DNA of 64,000 nt from Notospermus geniculatus. Its lineage: Eukaryota > Nemertea > Pilidiophora > Heteronemertea > Lineidae. Positions 33,601 through 44,125 of this stretch are shown in pieces. Location of the stretch: contig NMRB01000054.1 in assembly GCA_002633025.1 (NCBI GenBank), positions 217,271 to 281,270 of the forward strand, in the 5' to 3' direction. The position numbers and the translations under genes were made by a program. Below the pieces are notes generated by a model. The model was given only the letters and a program-made list of their open reading frames with translations. It was not told the DNA's origin and searched no databases. The first letter of the stretch is position 1. Each line of letters opens with the position of its first letter.

Positions 33601-36600
33601 CATTCTGTATTTTCACATACATGTATGAGAGTTCAGCCAGCAATATTCAGGCTCAGCCCATTCGTAATAGGAGCTCTCCGTCAGTTGACCAATAGGTGTC
33701 TCTACGGCCCAATTCATGAATGCCATTCATGGTTGATTGAGCACCAATCAAGACAATTTTTGGTTCACGTGGGCCTATAGTCCCTTTAAGTGACCATTAT
33801 ATTTGGTCCAAAATGAGCTTTCGACACAGTTTTCGGCACTAAATCATTATCGGCTTTCAAAATACTCAGGTGGTATATGTTACTTTTTATGCCTAGTAGT
33901 GTCCGGGCTAATAATAAGACCGATTATTTTGTGATTGATATGTTTTTTCGGGCATTTTGTGGTTTTTCACTGACTTCATAATTAAGAAATGATTCTGATT
34001 GGTTTAAAATCCATGGGGCTTACATAGGCTCCCCTATTTACCGACGGAGTCCGAAAGTAGGACAGAGGCTGATGTGATGAGCACGTGTTCGCCGAGGTTG
34101 AGAACCACGTGGATTTGTATTTAGAAGTGGATTTATATTTAGAAGTGGTTTGAGGTCAGTCTCTCTCTTTTAATAGCCATAGTGCAAGATGGGGTGTTCA
34201 CCAGCGTTCATTTGTTTATTATTACGACGACCCGTGGATTATCACTCACCCTTTTGTGCTAGTACTGGCTTGTTTTGTGTCATCATGATGGAGAGGGAGG
34301 GTTGATTTGTTTACTTTTTTCAGTCGGTGTGTTGACCTGAATCGAATGCACAGTTGCGTAGGCTATCACAACTTCTGTTCTTTGGACTGTTTAGTGTGTC
34401 AGGTTTAGAGTTTTGTGTGTTTGTGCGAACATTCTTTATTTCAAACTCATTCCACGTGAACCATTTACGCCGCCAGGCTTGTCTTTTGTATTGGTCCGCT
34501 TGAACTTTGTTGCCATCCTTTGGCAGGAAGTGCAGCTGACTGCTCCTATTGGCATGGAGAGGCGCATTAGGCGAAGTACGTATGATTATGCAGCCTTGAT
34601 CACCAGGCTGCCTGTTTGTTATCCCCTTCTCCTACATGTAAGTTACAGGTCCAATTGATTTGTCTTGGTCATCGGTTTGTTTCAGTGGTTTGGCAACCTT
34701 GTGACCGCGAAATGGTGGACTGAAATGTGGATCAACGAAGCCTTGGCCAGCTACCTGTCTATAAAATGTCAAGGTGATTTCCAAATGCCAAAGGGATATA
34801 TGGTAAGTTACGGTAGTTCGACCATTGTTTGGAAGCAGAGCGGCGGAAAATAACAAAAGATTTGGCGCATCACGCAGCGTGAAACGCGTCTGTGGAAACG
34901 AGCCTAAAGCTTAGCGCACATGTCCGACAAAACTCAATGCGTTAGGGGTGTCTGTTAAAATCGACTGTCCTGGCTGAATGACGAGTCGACAGCGTTGGGT
35001 CAGTCGACTTTAAAAACATCCCTAACGGATCGGGTTTTGTCGGACATGTGCGCTAAGCTTTAAGCCCCGTTTATACAGAGCACGGTTTGCGGTCCGGCGT
35101 CCGGTGTGCGTTTTCCGTCCAGAATGCATCAAGGTATTTTCTTACAACCGTTTATACAGAGCGCGGCCGCCGCACTCGCCGTTGCGGTGACCGGACGCCG
35201 CGCCGCATTGAATGCCTCCAGAGCAATTTCTGTACGGCCGCCGCAACGCCGGACGGGCCTGAACCAATCAGCGGACTGTTTTAATATCACGTGAGGAAGG
35301 AGATCATCACGATTCGCTGCCGTCGAGAAAACCGTGCCCGTTCACCGGATCCTGTTGGAACGACAAGCCGCATTCCCGTTCCGGNCTGTATTTTAAACCA
35401 ATCGATGGGTAAAACGATTGACCTAATGATGTTGGGTCAGGTTAACCCCCTGTTGGGCAAGTGCAATAGTGACACTTCAGTTGGTTTATATTGGGTTATT
35501 TTTTTTACCCAATTGATGTGTCAAGGTAACCCATCAGTATAGGTTGAAATCAACCCAATGTTGGACTTGAATTTGACCCAATATAGTGGGTCATAGGCCT
35601 GCCCAATATAATTGGGCTGTTTTGACCCATTGTTGGCCAAGTGCAATAGTGACACTTCATTGGGTTATGATTTGGGTTATATTTGACCCAATGAATTTTA
35701 GTGTGCTCTTGTGACCTGCCTTTTACCATCAGGGAGAACTGTAATAGGCCCTTATTCGGTGATGTCCTTTCCTCCTTTATACAGGGTGCTATGATCCTCC
35801 GGATGTTGGATAGTGTGATAGGGCCGAAGAAATTCCGACGTGGCATCCAAATCTTTCTCCAGACCCACCAGTTCGGCAACGCTGACGAATATGACCTCTA
35901 CGACGCCTTTAATGAGGTAAGAGTAAAGATTGAACCTTCAGGAAAACAGCCATGGCAGCTGCTACTTCCAATTTTTTCACCTGAACTAAAAAGAATAATG
36001 GCTTGCCGTGAATGGCGAAGAATCGCTGATGACGGCTTCTCATTTGCAGACACTTCACAACACCGATAAGGATTACCTACGCGGTTTAGACATCGGTGAA
36101 TTCATGCCGACCTGGATCAAACAGGCAGGTTACCCTATTCTGGACATCCGTCGAGACGGGACCAGGATATTGGTAAACCAGAGTCGTTTCCTTGCCGATC
36201 CAACCGTCAAGATTCCTGACGAATTCAAGTCACCATTTGGGTAGGCAAACAACAAGTTACAGTATGACTAGTATCTCCCAAAGTAATGAGTGGAGCTGGA
36301 GGTGGCATTTAAAGCTTTAGCGAATCCTTTACTGAAAACCGTGGAGGCAAATGGAGACTACGTTTCTCTTCTTTGCTTGTGGTGTCTTTGTCAAACATAT
36401 TCTCCGTTCAGCTCCTACCAGGAAAGGTAAGGAGTGAAATCTTGGACGTTAGGACTGTGGGTCGACGGGAGACTTCTGTTGTCTAGGTTGGCTTACATTA
36501 GATAATCTCTGTTGATGATGGGTCGTATGTTTCCCATTTCCAGATACGTCTGGATAATCCCACTCTTCTTATCAACGAATGCGACAGGAAAGGCTGTGGA

Positions 36601-39600
36601 GACGGCACCGGTTTGGATGCATGATGTTGAGCGTAAATATATTTTCCTCTCCATGACAATTTTAGGCCTGATATCATCAACCTTCAGAACTCTGAAGCAA
36701 AGCAGTGACTTGTGTGTACCGTCTAGACAGCTAGACTGACCCAACGTTTGAAGTCTGCCGCTCCTTTAAGTAACTTTTCCGGAGACGGTGAATCGCCATC
36801 TGAGTTCAGGATCCAGAACTGCTTGTCGCTCTGACCCAGCGTCAATCTTCATAATCGTCCGAGATATCTTGCTTTTCCTCAACCATCAGACGGCCATTCG
36901 TTTGAAGTTTTTTTTTAAATCTTTCTTAAAGTTGATATCAGCAAGGACGTAAACTTCGCCAAGGCCGATGAAACAACCTGGATCCTAGGAAACCACGGCC
37001 TGAAGGGATATTACATTGTGAATTATGATGAGAGAAACTGGCAGCTTCTGTCCGATCAGCTCTTTACAGATCACACGGTAGGTGGAGCGTGCCAGCAATG
37101 ACTTGTGTATTCGCCCCATACCATACACTTCATGAATTTAGAACTACATGTACATTTTTAGCTCACTGGGGTGAGCTACGATGGTGCAGCGTCCGTCGTC
37201 CGTCGTCGGCCGTCGTCCGTCGTTGTCCGTTAGCAGGGCACGTTTCGTAACCGCTGGAGCTATTGATCTGAAACTTGGTACATATATACCCCTAGGTCAG
37301 ATGACCCACGACACCAAGTTTCGGTCCGATTTGACTCTCAGTTTGGCCACCAGGTGGCGGAAACCAAAAACACAAAAAGTGCAATAACTCCTGAACTAAT
37401 GACTAGATTATCTCCAAATTTTTATCGTAGGTGTAGCTAATAAGGATACATACGGGTTTTTGATTTGACCTACTTTTCAAGGTCACAGAGGTCAAAGTTC
37501 GACAAAAGTGACGTACCTGCCACAGTTTGTCATTATTTCACCGAGCGACTTCATATCTTGCATAAACATGCATTGGAGGGGTACCTTAAACAATACCAAG
37601 TTTCGGCCCGATCGGACATCCAATATGGCCGCCAGGTGGCGTAACCCGAAAATAATCAAAGTGCTGTAACTCAGGAATGACTTGACCCAAAGCACCCCAA
37701 TGTGCTATGTGGCCCCCTGCAGATGACCTTTATGTCCAGGTGAAGTTTCGGCCTGATCGGACATCCAATATGGCCGCCAGGTGGCATAACCCAAAAATCA
37801 TCAAAGTCCTACCTGGGAATGACTTGACCCAGATTCCTCATAACTGATATGTACCTCCCTCTGACATTAGACTATTATGTCCAACCCAGTGAGCACATGG
37901 TCCATGGACCATTTCATTTTACATGTGTCCAAAATAAGCACTATGAAATCGATAACTTCGAGGATGGTGCATCGCCACAATAGAGAGGATGCGTAGCTTT
38001 CCGACTCCGACTCCGACTTCAACTACGAGAATGAATTGCAGGACACTGTAGACATCCTTGATAAAAACGATTTGATAGACGTTTGCAAATCGTAAAATGC
38101 CATAACTTTGTGGCAGAATAATTTTGACTCGTAATCGGAAGTGCGCATAAATCGCAAATATCGTAGTCGTCATAGTCGTGTCTCAAAGTCGTAACGACTA
38201 GGATTACGACTTCAATATTCATTATCTATCGGCACTTCCGATTTATTAGGCCAATTTTTTCTGCCTTCAATTTATGGTGTTTGACGAATTGAAAACTTCT
38301 ATCACATCGTTTTTATCAAGGATGTCCACAGCGGACTGCAGTTCATTCTCGTAGTTGAAGTCGGAGTCGGAAAGTTGCGCATCCTCTCTCAGGACTGGGA
38401 TGTCGGTTTCATTTCAATAATGACCCCTATTGAAAAAGTCGACTATCGTCCCCATTCCCCTTACAGCACGCTGGTGATTCTTCATCCACACGTACACGTA
38501 CATGTACGATATTCTTACTTCTTCCAGGTGATACCCACAGTCAATCGTGCTCAGTTGCTTGATGACACGTACAGACTTGCCACGTAAGAATGGGTCATGA
38601 ATAAAGACTAGTAAATGCTTTTACTTGAATTTTGCATTACAAATGCATTAGGCAATGCTGTACAAATCTGACGGAAAAGCATTTGCTAGTCTTTATTCAT
38701 ATGACCCATAGTATTGTTCATGTTCTTCAGTCGCTCCCGAACTAAACTTGAATGGGCATCCTAGCTACGATAGAGGGCAGCACACCGAAACTCGGTCCTA
38801 TACAATGGACGGCTTTATTTGTGTGGGAAATTGATCAGGACCGAGTTGCCAGTTTCATTTCAATAGATTTAACCACTGGTGACACCTATTGAGCCAGTGA
38901 GCTAGGGTCCTCATTGGCTCGGGCTTGTCACGAGATTCCTCCTCAGTTTTGTCGGCTTCTACAGGGTGGGTCAGAGAAAGTGTCCTCGAACAATAGCATT
39001 TCTATTGTTTCCCTATTGTTCGAGGGACACTTTCTCTGGGCCACCCTGTAGACAAGAGTACAGCAGGGTAATGAATGATTATGATTTCTTCTTTAGAGCT
39101 GGCCGGTTACATATGAGGCACGCCCTGCATTTCATGCGATATCTTAGGAAAGAGAAAGAATTACTTCCATGGAAAGTATTCTTTGCAAACTTTCCAATGT
39201 TTGGAAGAAAACTGTACAGGACCACCCATTACGGTCTGTTGAGGGTAGGTGATACGGTGTGCTGAGGGAAGATGATTACGGTCTTTTGAGGGTAGACTGG
39301 TACCCGGTCTATAAATATAAAATATATAGACCGGTACTGCCTGCGAGTTTCATGGCGTTGATTGGTCCAATTTGAAAACCAACCGACGACTTGCCACAAT
39401 CGGTTGGAAAATCAACCATGTGTCATTCGCTATGGCACTTTTTAAGGCTTTTGCATGCATTGGTTTCAAGGACTCATACTCAGTCTTTCGTCTGGCATTG
39501 ATTATCGCTAAGGCACGGTTTGTATTATTTTTATATTTTTATTTTTTTTTCGTACTTTTCTCCGTGGAATAAACTTTTCTCCGCGGAAATAATGTTTTCT

Positions 39601-42600
39601 CCGCGGAAATAAAGTTTATTCCGCGGAAATAACTTTATTCCGCGGAGAAAGGTTTTCTCCGCGGAATTAAACTTTTCTCCGCGGAATTAGACTTTTCGTA
39701 TTTTTCAGTCATTTGTGTTGGAATTGGTCGGGGACAAGTTTGATGACATAAAATGGGACAAGTTGCATGATTTGAGGTGAGAATACAACCAAGCGACGGT
39801 CTTGATGGTACAGACACAATAGGGCCGTTAAACGATAAGCCAAAAAAAACACATTCAGATTGGATCCGATTGGATCCATCTTCACTGAGTAGGTATAGTC
39901 CAGTCAAAATAGGCCAGAAATGGGCCAAATCTCACACTAGAGAAATGAAACCACTTGTTTTTTGTTCCTCCAGACTCCCCTCATCACTGACTGAAAATTC
40001 CACACAATCAGATGTGTGGAACATGGTGAAATTTCAGGATGATTGCATCCTTTTCAGCTTTCTAAAGGAAGTACCGTTCATAAGTTAGTTGTACATCGGT
40101 TACAAGGCTCTGTTCTTGGGTCCAATGATGAAGTCAGTTCGAAAAATTCAAACCCCCAGAAAATTATGTTCCACACCTAGAACTGCTTGGAATTTTTAAT
40201 ACCGGTATATTAGTTTATGTACTTAAAGCGAATGGCTCGCGGGGTTTGTTGTGGCGCCATGACAGTTGGTTATCGATATCAAGCACCATTTTGAGAAAAT
40301 GGCAAAAGAGGGATTTTAGTTTAATGGGAAATGCATTAGACAGCCAAACTTCGGAGGCGTATTCTGCAAAATCTGCCGCTTCAAAATCAATGGGAATAGT
40401 ACAAAATGTACATCTTGACCTACTGAATTTGAAAACGTCATTAACCCATTTTAACAAATTTTTAATGGAACCTCGTCCCCAGTGTTTACATTCGCATATT
40501 TGCACAGGTGTTGCATATGGCTGGAGCACGGCTTTGCCTGGAGGCTAGATTCACTCTCTATGGAAGGTACCACCAAAAATGTAAACAAACCCCGCGAGCC
40601 ATTCGCTTTAAAGAAGACAAATAAAAGTGGTTTCATTTTTCTTGCAATTAATGTGACTTTTAGCCCTATTTTGACTGGACTACTTCCCCGGGCTTGAAAA
40701 AAAACCGCCACGCGCTTACACCTATTTTCAGCAGTATTTAAACTAATGACGGTGAGCTCGCCGGGTCTAATAGACACGGGTCTATTAGGCACGGCAAAAA
40801 TAGGTGTACGCGCAAGAAACCCGGGGTTTTGGATAGGTGGAAGTACTGCTTACGTTGTGTCCAGCCTCGTCCAATCGGCCTAAAACCAAAGATTTAGTGG
40901 TATTTTTCGTATTTTGGGGCTAAAATGAGCATTTTCTATGTACCTCTCCGTCCCGCAATAACTGATGCCTTTGGGGCCTGATTTATTTAGCCATCGAATC
41001 GTGTATGGGAAGATGAGATGTCTAGGATGATCCCGATGATTTTTCGCAAGAAGAACGTAGGCAGCGATTCGGATTATGTTGATCGGTGAATTAAGGGCAT
41101 TTTCTGCCTTGATCTTGATTCAGCCGTTGGTCTATGTTCTTGTTTCTTGACCCAGGTAAACAACAATGAATAATGTCCTTTCGCGCTCACATGGCTCATG
41201 GGCATGATACAACAGAGAATGTCTTCTGATAGCGGCATTCGGAGTGAACCAGTACATATAACATTTAAAGGGGCAGTCTGTTCATGTTTTACTTTCCACA
41301 GGATGGTCTTATGATTTAGAGCGGAATCCTAGGTATGGGGATTGGTGGGATCCCTGGGATGGAAAAAGCCATGGCGAGATGCGACCCCCTAAAATCACCT
41401 AGTGCCCAAAGCGTCGCTAGACTTGTGAGATACATATTTCAATTTCAGTGACTTTGATATTACGATCATATATAAGGCCTGCCATTATGACTACCTACCA
41501 TGTTTGAAGAAGATGATGGACTTGTACATTAATGCGGATACTGTGCGGCTGCCGTGAGTAGTGTAGCTCAGACACGGTCTCATCCTGAAGAAATCAGGTC
41601 CTCTCTCAGCAGAGCGCCCTACATCCTCTTGCAACAGGTCCTCTAAAACGCGCTCCCCTACTCGCACGTCCGAGGCCCTGTTGAAATTGGCGCCATTTCG
41701 CTGTGGAACTAGCGACAGAAAATCTGTCGCTGAATACAACCAATCACAGCGAAGCTCCCAAATATGGTGGTTTCAAACATTCCTCGATTCGCTGACAAAC
41801 TCGCTGGATTTTTTAATAATACAGAGGATGCGCAACGTTCCGACTCCGACTCCGACTTCAACTACGAGAATGAATTGCAGTCCGCTATGGACATCCTTGA
41901 TAAAAACGATGTGATAGAAGTTTTCAATTCGTCAAACACCATAAATTGAAGGCAGAAAAAATTGGCCTTATCAATCGGAAGTGCGGATAAATAATGAATA
42001 TTGAAGTCGTAGTCCTAGTCGTTACGACTTTGAGACACGACCTTGACGACTACGATATTTGCGATTTATGCGCACTTCCGGTTGTGAGTCAAAATTATTC
42101 TGCCACAAAGTTATGGCATTTTACGATTTGCAAACGTCTATCATATTGTTTTTATCAAGGATGTCCATAGCGGACTGCAATTCATTCTCGTAGTTGAAGT
42201 CGGAGTCGGAAAGTTGCGCATCCTCTCTATGAATTAACTTCGCGTCAAAATGATTCTCTCGGATTATCTGGATAACAAGTAAGTATCGACGGGTTCAAAA
42301 CACGAAGGTATGATCCAGTTCATGTGTTTGGGGCAGCTATCATTCCGACAGCATGCATAAATTATGGAATGAGATGCATTGCTATGAAACTGGTACCCGG
42401 TAACTCATAACACCAGATATATGTGCATACGTTACAGCACTAGGCGCGATGTCTGCCCATTACATCAAGTGGCGATCCCCCACTGCATTGCATGGTTTAT
42501 TCGTGAATTACCAGTTGGCGAGTACACATGAGGGAACAGCCCTCTTCCCCACCGAAACGGGGTGGGTTTCCCCAGGGCATTGTAACGCGCTATGCAGAGT

Positions 42601-43937
42601 GGAAATGCCCTGGGTTCCCAGGATGAGCGCCCTAAGGCTTCCGTTACATGGAAGTATACGGTACACAGGCAAAATGACGTACATACGGCGGACGTACAGC
42701 TACTTTTATATCCGCCGTACAGTACAATGGATCATCCTCTGGACGTCCGGTGTACGTATGGCTTACGTACGGAAAATATGTCCGCCGAGTATATGCTGTA
42801 CGTGGCATACGTACGGCATACGCCATATTATATCCTGCGTACATACGACGACGTACATACAAATTGAATCTAGCTACTTTTATATACGGTATATATACGC
42901 AACCAGGACTGGCGGACGTATGCCGTATATACGCCACACGTCCGCCAGATGTACGTCCATTTTCCCTAGTGTGTATACGAAAACGCCGGTTAACAAAGGC
43001 CTCACAAAGGATTCGCGACCGTGAAGCCATTGTTAAGCAAGGTTCATTGGCACACGGAATTGGTCCGGTTCATGTCCGTAAAAAATCTATCAAATGGACA
43101 TCAACGTTGTCGTATCCGGAAAACTAGGGGCAAACGGACTGGAAACGGATCAGATCCGTGTGCCAATGAACCTTGCTTAAACCGGCGTTTTCGTATACCG
43201 TATACCTATATGTAAAGGAAGCCTAAAGCAAGGTTCATTGGCACACGGAATTTGTCCGGTTCATGTCCGCCAAAAATCAATCAAATGGACTTCAGCGTTG
43301 TCGTATCCGGAAAACTAGGGGCAAACGGACTGGAAACGGATCGGATCCGTGTGCCAATGAATCTTGCTTAACTCGCACGTGCGAGTTAAGCTGCGTTTAC
43401 CAGACATCCGGAATGCGGTAAAGGGATGCGGAATCCCCGGCGGAAGCGATATGTTGTGTGCGAAATGCATTGCGTTTTCCGCTTCCGCGTTCCGCAATCC
43501 GCTTTCCGCGTGTCAGCTAAACGTAGCTTTAGGGAGCTATGCTATAGGACCTGATTTCTTCAGGGTGGCACGTCTTTGTTTCTACGGAAGACCAACGTCA
43601 CCAAGACCTGAACCACAGCTCTGGGGCAATTATAACGAATCGAATCGTTTTGTTGACAATGTTGGCACCACTTTGTCAGATCGCCTGCCGGTTCTTGGTG
43701 CCTGAAAGCGATGAACTAGCAGTACATAGGGCAGAATGTTTTATGTTTCAGTATACCAAAGCGCCTTCGCAACGCGGTGAACTGTTCAGTGATCAAGGTT
43801 AGCACAGTTGACGTGTGGGATGACCTCTATACCACGTACCTTGATAGGCTGAAGGAGGTGAATGGAACATTTGACAGACTGACTCATCAGCTCCGATTTT
43901 CCTTGGCCTGCTCGACCGAGGAGTGGGTACTCCGAAG
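24627..43937 (+). CDS. M1 zinc aminopeptidase, copy C (missing one internal and the last three exons)
   Basis: Paralogue of copy B, read head to head with it. Exons: 24627-24663 ([12 protein letters not shown]), 26445-26498, 26901-27318, 31057-31212, 32264-32381, 32502-32622, 33232-33392, 34686-34802, 35785-35916, 36050-36240, 36544-36632, 36932-37077, 38528-38583, 39097-39244, 39709-39776, 41449-41553, 43752-43937. Phases agree throughout and no stop interrupts. It has DGMENWG, HEVAHQ and, after 18 residues, the zinc glutamate in NEALA (NEGLT in B). The counterpart of B exon 9 (SHPI to AYSK, holding the catalytic tyrosine) is absent between 34803 and 35784; a single N lies there at 35385. 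Skipping it stays in frame. Counterparts of B exons 19-21 are not found after 43937, where repeats begin. It is therefore either a decaying or inactive copy, or a real gene broken by assembly. About 767 residues are encoded by what is present. Confidence 0.83.
24786..26387. mobile_element. 1.6-kb foldback element in copy C intron 1
   Basis: Starts ACACTCTAAAAAAATTCTTG, with AATATTCGTCTCCACTTGAG a little inside; ends CTCAAGTGGAGACGAATATT. A block inside (25470-26105) is repeated in reverse at 41615-42640, with GGGCATTGTAACGCGC and GCGACAGAAAATCTGTCGC landmarks. No complete coding frame. Confidence 0.7.
26517..26785. mobile_element. MITE, CCTGTCACACTGAAGTAG family (third copy)
   Basis: Begins 18 bases after the exon 2 donor of copy C. 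Same core AAATCGTAAAACGGGCTAG as the pair at 21157-21677. Confidence 0.7.
27330..28547. mobile_element. 1.2-kb composite foldback element
   Basis: Outer ends GGTAAATGTCATCCTGGGTA and TACCCAGGACGACATTTACC. Inside are inverted ATGTACAGCTAACTTTTGAA arms and a 170-bp dispersed repeat (27697-27866). It starts 11 bases after the copy C exon 3 donor. Confidence 0.75.
27697..27866. repeat. 170-bp dispersed repeat
   Basis: Nearly identical to 38750-38925; landmarks ACGATAGAGGGCAGCACACC and TGGTGACACCTATTGAGCC. Confidence 0.75.
28608..31005. repeat. Left member of a 720-bp inverted repeat pair, interrupted
   Basis: 28608-28990 plus 30690-31005 match, in reverse, 33765-34490 as one continuous stretch (GGCGGCGTAAATGGTTCACG; GGACCAAATATAATGGTCAC). 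The 1.7 kb between the two pieces is a later insertion made of repeated modules. The pair brackets exons 4-7 of copy C. Confidence 0.8.
29030..30600. repeat. Five ~350-bp modules, three direct and two inverted
   Basis: Each module carries ACTACAAAAGGAAGACCC, CATGGAAGCCATCRCAGTAT and AAAAGACCCCTTTTCCAGCA. Modules begin near 29030, 29385 and 29745 (+), and 30330 and 30600 (reverse). Inserted into the 28608-31005 repeat. Confidence 0.8.
31501..32110. mobile_element. 610-bp element, ACACTCTTAAAAAATTC ends, nested in another repeat
   Basis: Ends ACACTCTTAAAAAATTCTCG and GAATTTTTTAAGAGTGT. Flanking bases (TTTCTCGATTAGAGATAAT | ATCTCAAATACAAG) are continuous in the repeat copy at 26270-26330, so this is an insertion into that repeat. 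It carries a tRNA-like stretch at 31758-31840. Confidence 0.75.
31758..31840 (-). mobile_element. tRNA-derived SINE fragment
   Basis: Minus strand: TAGCCACGAGGGTTTAGGGG followed by B box GGTTCGAATCC. The arms are degenerate; not a functional tRNA. Confidence 0.55.
32157..32219. mobile_element. Solo MITE derivative with TTA target duplication
   Basis: About 62 bases of the 5914-6147 family (GCATTCCATTAGGTC, GTTGCCAGACTTTA). Compared with the empty site at 26350-26358 (CCACTTATCTC) the flanks read CACTTA...TTATCTC, a TTA duplication as in PIF/Harbinger-type elements. Confidence 0.7.
32758..33170. mobile_element. Foldback element directly upstream of copy C exon 7
   Basis: Arms with GAGGTTTCGGAAATCTGACG and TCGTCAGATTTGCGAAACCTC are inverted copies of about 160 bases. 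It ends about 60 bases before the HEVAHQ exon. Confidence 0.7.
33232..33392 (+). CDS. Copy C exon 7: DGMENWG and HEVAHQ
   Basis: Counterpart of copy B exon 7 but three codons longer, the extra length falling between the MLYDP and HEVAHQ segments. Both catalytic motifs are intact, so loss of function in copy C, if real, comes from the missing downstream exon and not from this one. Confidence 0.88.
33765..34490. repeat. Right, uninterrupted member of the 720-bp inverted repeat pair
   Basis: Starts GGTTCACGTGGGCCTATAGT and runs to GGCGGCGTAAATGG on the complement. It gives the empty-site structure of the left member. Confidence 0.8.
34906..35062. mobile_element. Hairpin MITE, second copy of 23704-23853
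   Basis: Same AACTCAATGCGTTAGGGGTG arm and GTCGACTC loop. Confidence 0.75.
35063..35784. other. Intron of copy C with the missing exon and an N
   Basis: Contains a GC-rich stretch starting GCCCCGTTTATACAGAGC (35063-35290), an N at 35385, and a palindromic region of TTGGGTCAAA / TTTGACCCAA words (35420-35700). No sequence resembling the SHPI-AYSK exon of copy B is present. Confidence 0.6.
37155..37900. mobile_element. GTGAGCT-ended dispersed repeat
   Basis: Begins TTTTTAGCTCACTGGGGTGAGC then CGTCCGTCG repeats, followed by ATGGCCGCCAGGTGGC units. Reverse-complement arrangement of 8270-8906. In a copy C intron. Confidence 0.7.
37945..38390. mobile_element. Palindromic element with acidic coding-like arms (copy 1)
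   Basis: Arms 37965-38095 and 38250-38390 are inverted copies containing CCGACTCCGACTCCGACTTC and ACATCCTTGATAAAAACGAT. Translated, the arm reads [14 protein letters not shown] and DILDKND. The same structure is at 41822-42235. Confidence 0.65.
38750..38925. repeat. 170-bp dispersed repeat, second copy
   Basis: Near-identical to 27697-27866, here without the foldback context. Confidence 0.75.
38956..39052. mobile_element. 97-bp hairpin, CTACAGGGTGG ends
   Basis: Arms of 38-40 bases pair almost perfectly (AGAAAGTGTCCTCGAACAAT). It lies 45 bases before copy C exon 39097-39244. Confidence 0.75.
39555..39690. repeat. Tandem TTTCTCCGCGGAAATAA repeat
   Basis: About eight 17-20 bp units, each with a CCGCGG palindrome. 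The array ends about 20 bases upstream of the polypyrimidine tract of exon 39709-39776. Confidence 0.8.
39893..40690. mobile_element. 800-bp nested foldback
   Basis: Outer arms share AGTCCAGTCAAAATAGG and its complement; inner arms share AAAGCGAATGGCTCGCGGGG. Contains a short stretch related to the 11661-12310 element. Confidence 0.65.
41615..42640. mobile_element. Reverse copy of the 25470-26105 block, carrying the acidic-arm palindrome
   Basis: Shares CCAGGGCATTGTAACGCGCT and GCGACAGAAAATCTGTCGC with the intron 1 element. The extra 41822-42235 segment has inverted arms encoding [21 protein letters not shown] short plus frame (41764-41949) reads through the left arm, starting [17 protein letters not shown]. 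Possibly a remnant of a transposon-encoded protein. Confidence 0.6.
42640..42975. repeat. Palindromic GTACGTACGG-rich region
   Basis: Many CGTACATACGGCGGACGTAC-type words in both orientations give long open frames on both strands; no protein is recognisable. Confidence 0.55.
43030..43373. mobile_element. Two adjacent ~150-bp MITEs, AGCAAGGTTCATTGGCACAC ends
   Basis: 43030-43180 and 43225-43373, each with inverted AGCAAGGTTCATTGGCACAC / GTGTGCCAATGAAYCTTGCT ends. Followed by a TCCGGAATGCGG-family MITE at 43385-43533. Confidence 0.75.
43693..43740. repeat. Single unit of the 45-bp minisatellite, copy C
   Basis: One unit with GTGCCTGAAAGCGATGAACT, just before the polypyrimidine tract of exon 43752-43937, the same intron position as the arrays of copies A and B. 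Confidence 0.8.
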
Positions 43938-44125
43938 GTAATCTTTTACCTGATTCATCGGGGAATCAGCGACACAGTCCTGTTTTCAAAACAGTAGGTT
44001 AGTGACATTAGTGCTATCTTGGTGTTATCTCCATCAGTTAATACCACGTATCGTCAGTAGTCTAACATCACGAATATGTACCGAAATCCTTGCGTACTGA
44101 TATGCCAATGAAAAATTGGTCTTTT

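Noticed and set aside
42449-43127. 191- and 125-codon plus frames
   Set aside because: Run across a GTACGTACGG palindromic region and MITEs; composition is repeat-driven and no domain is seen.
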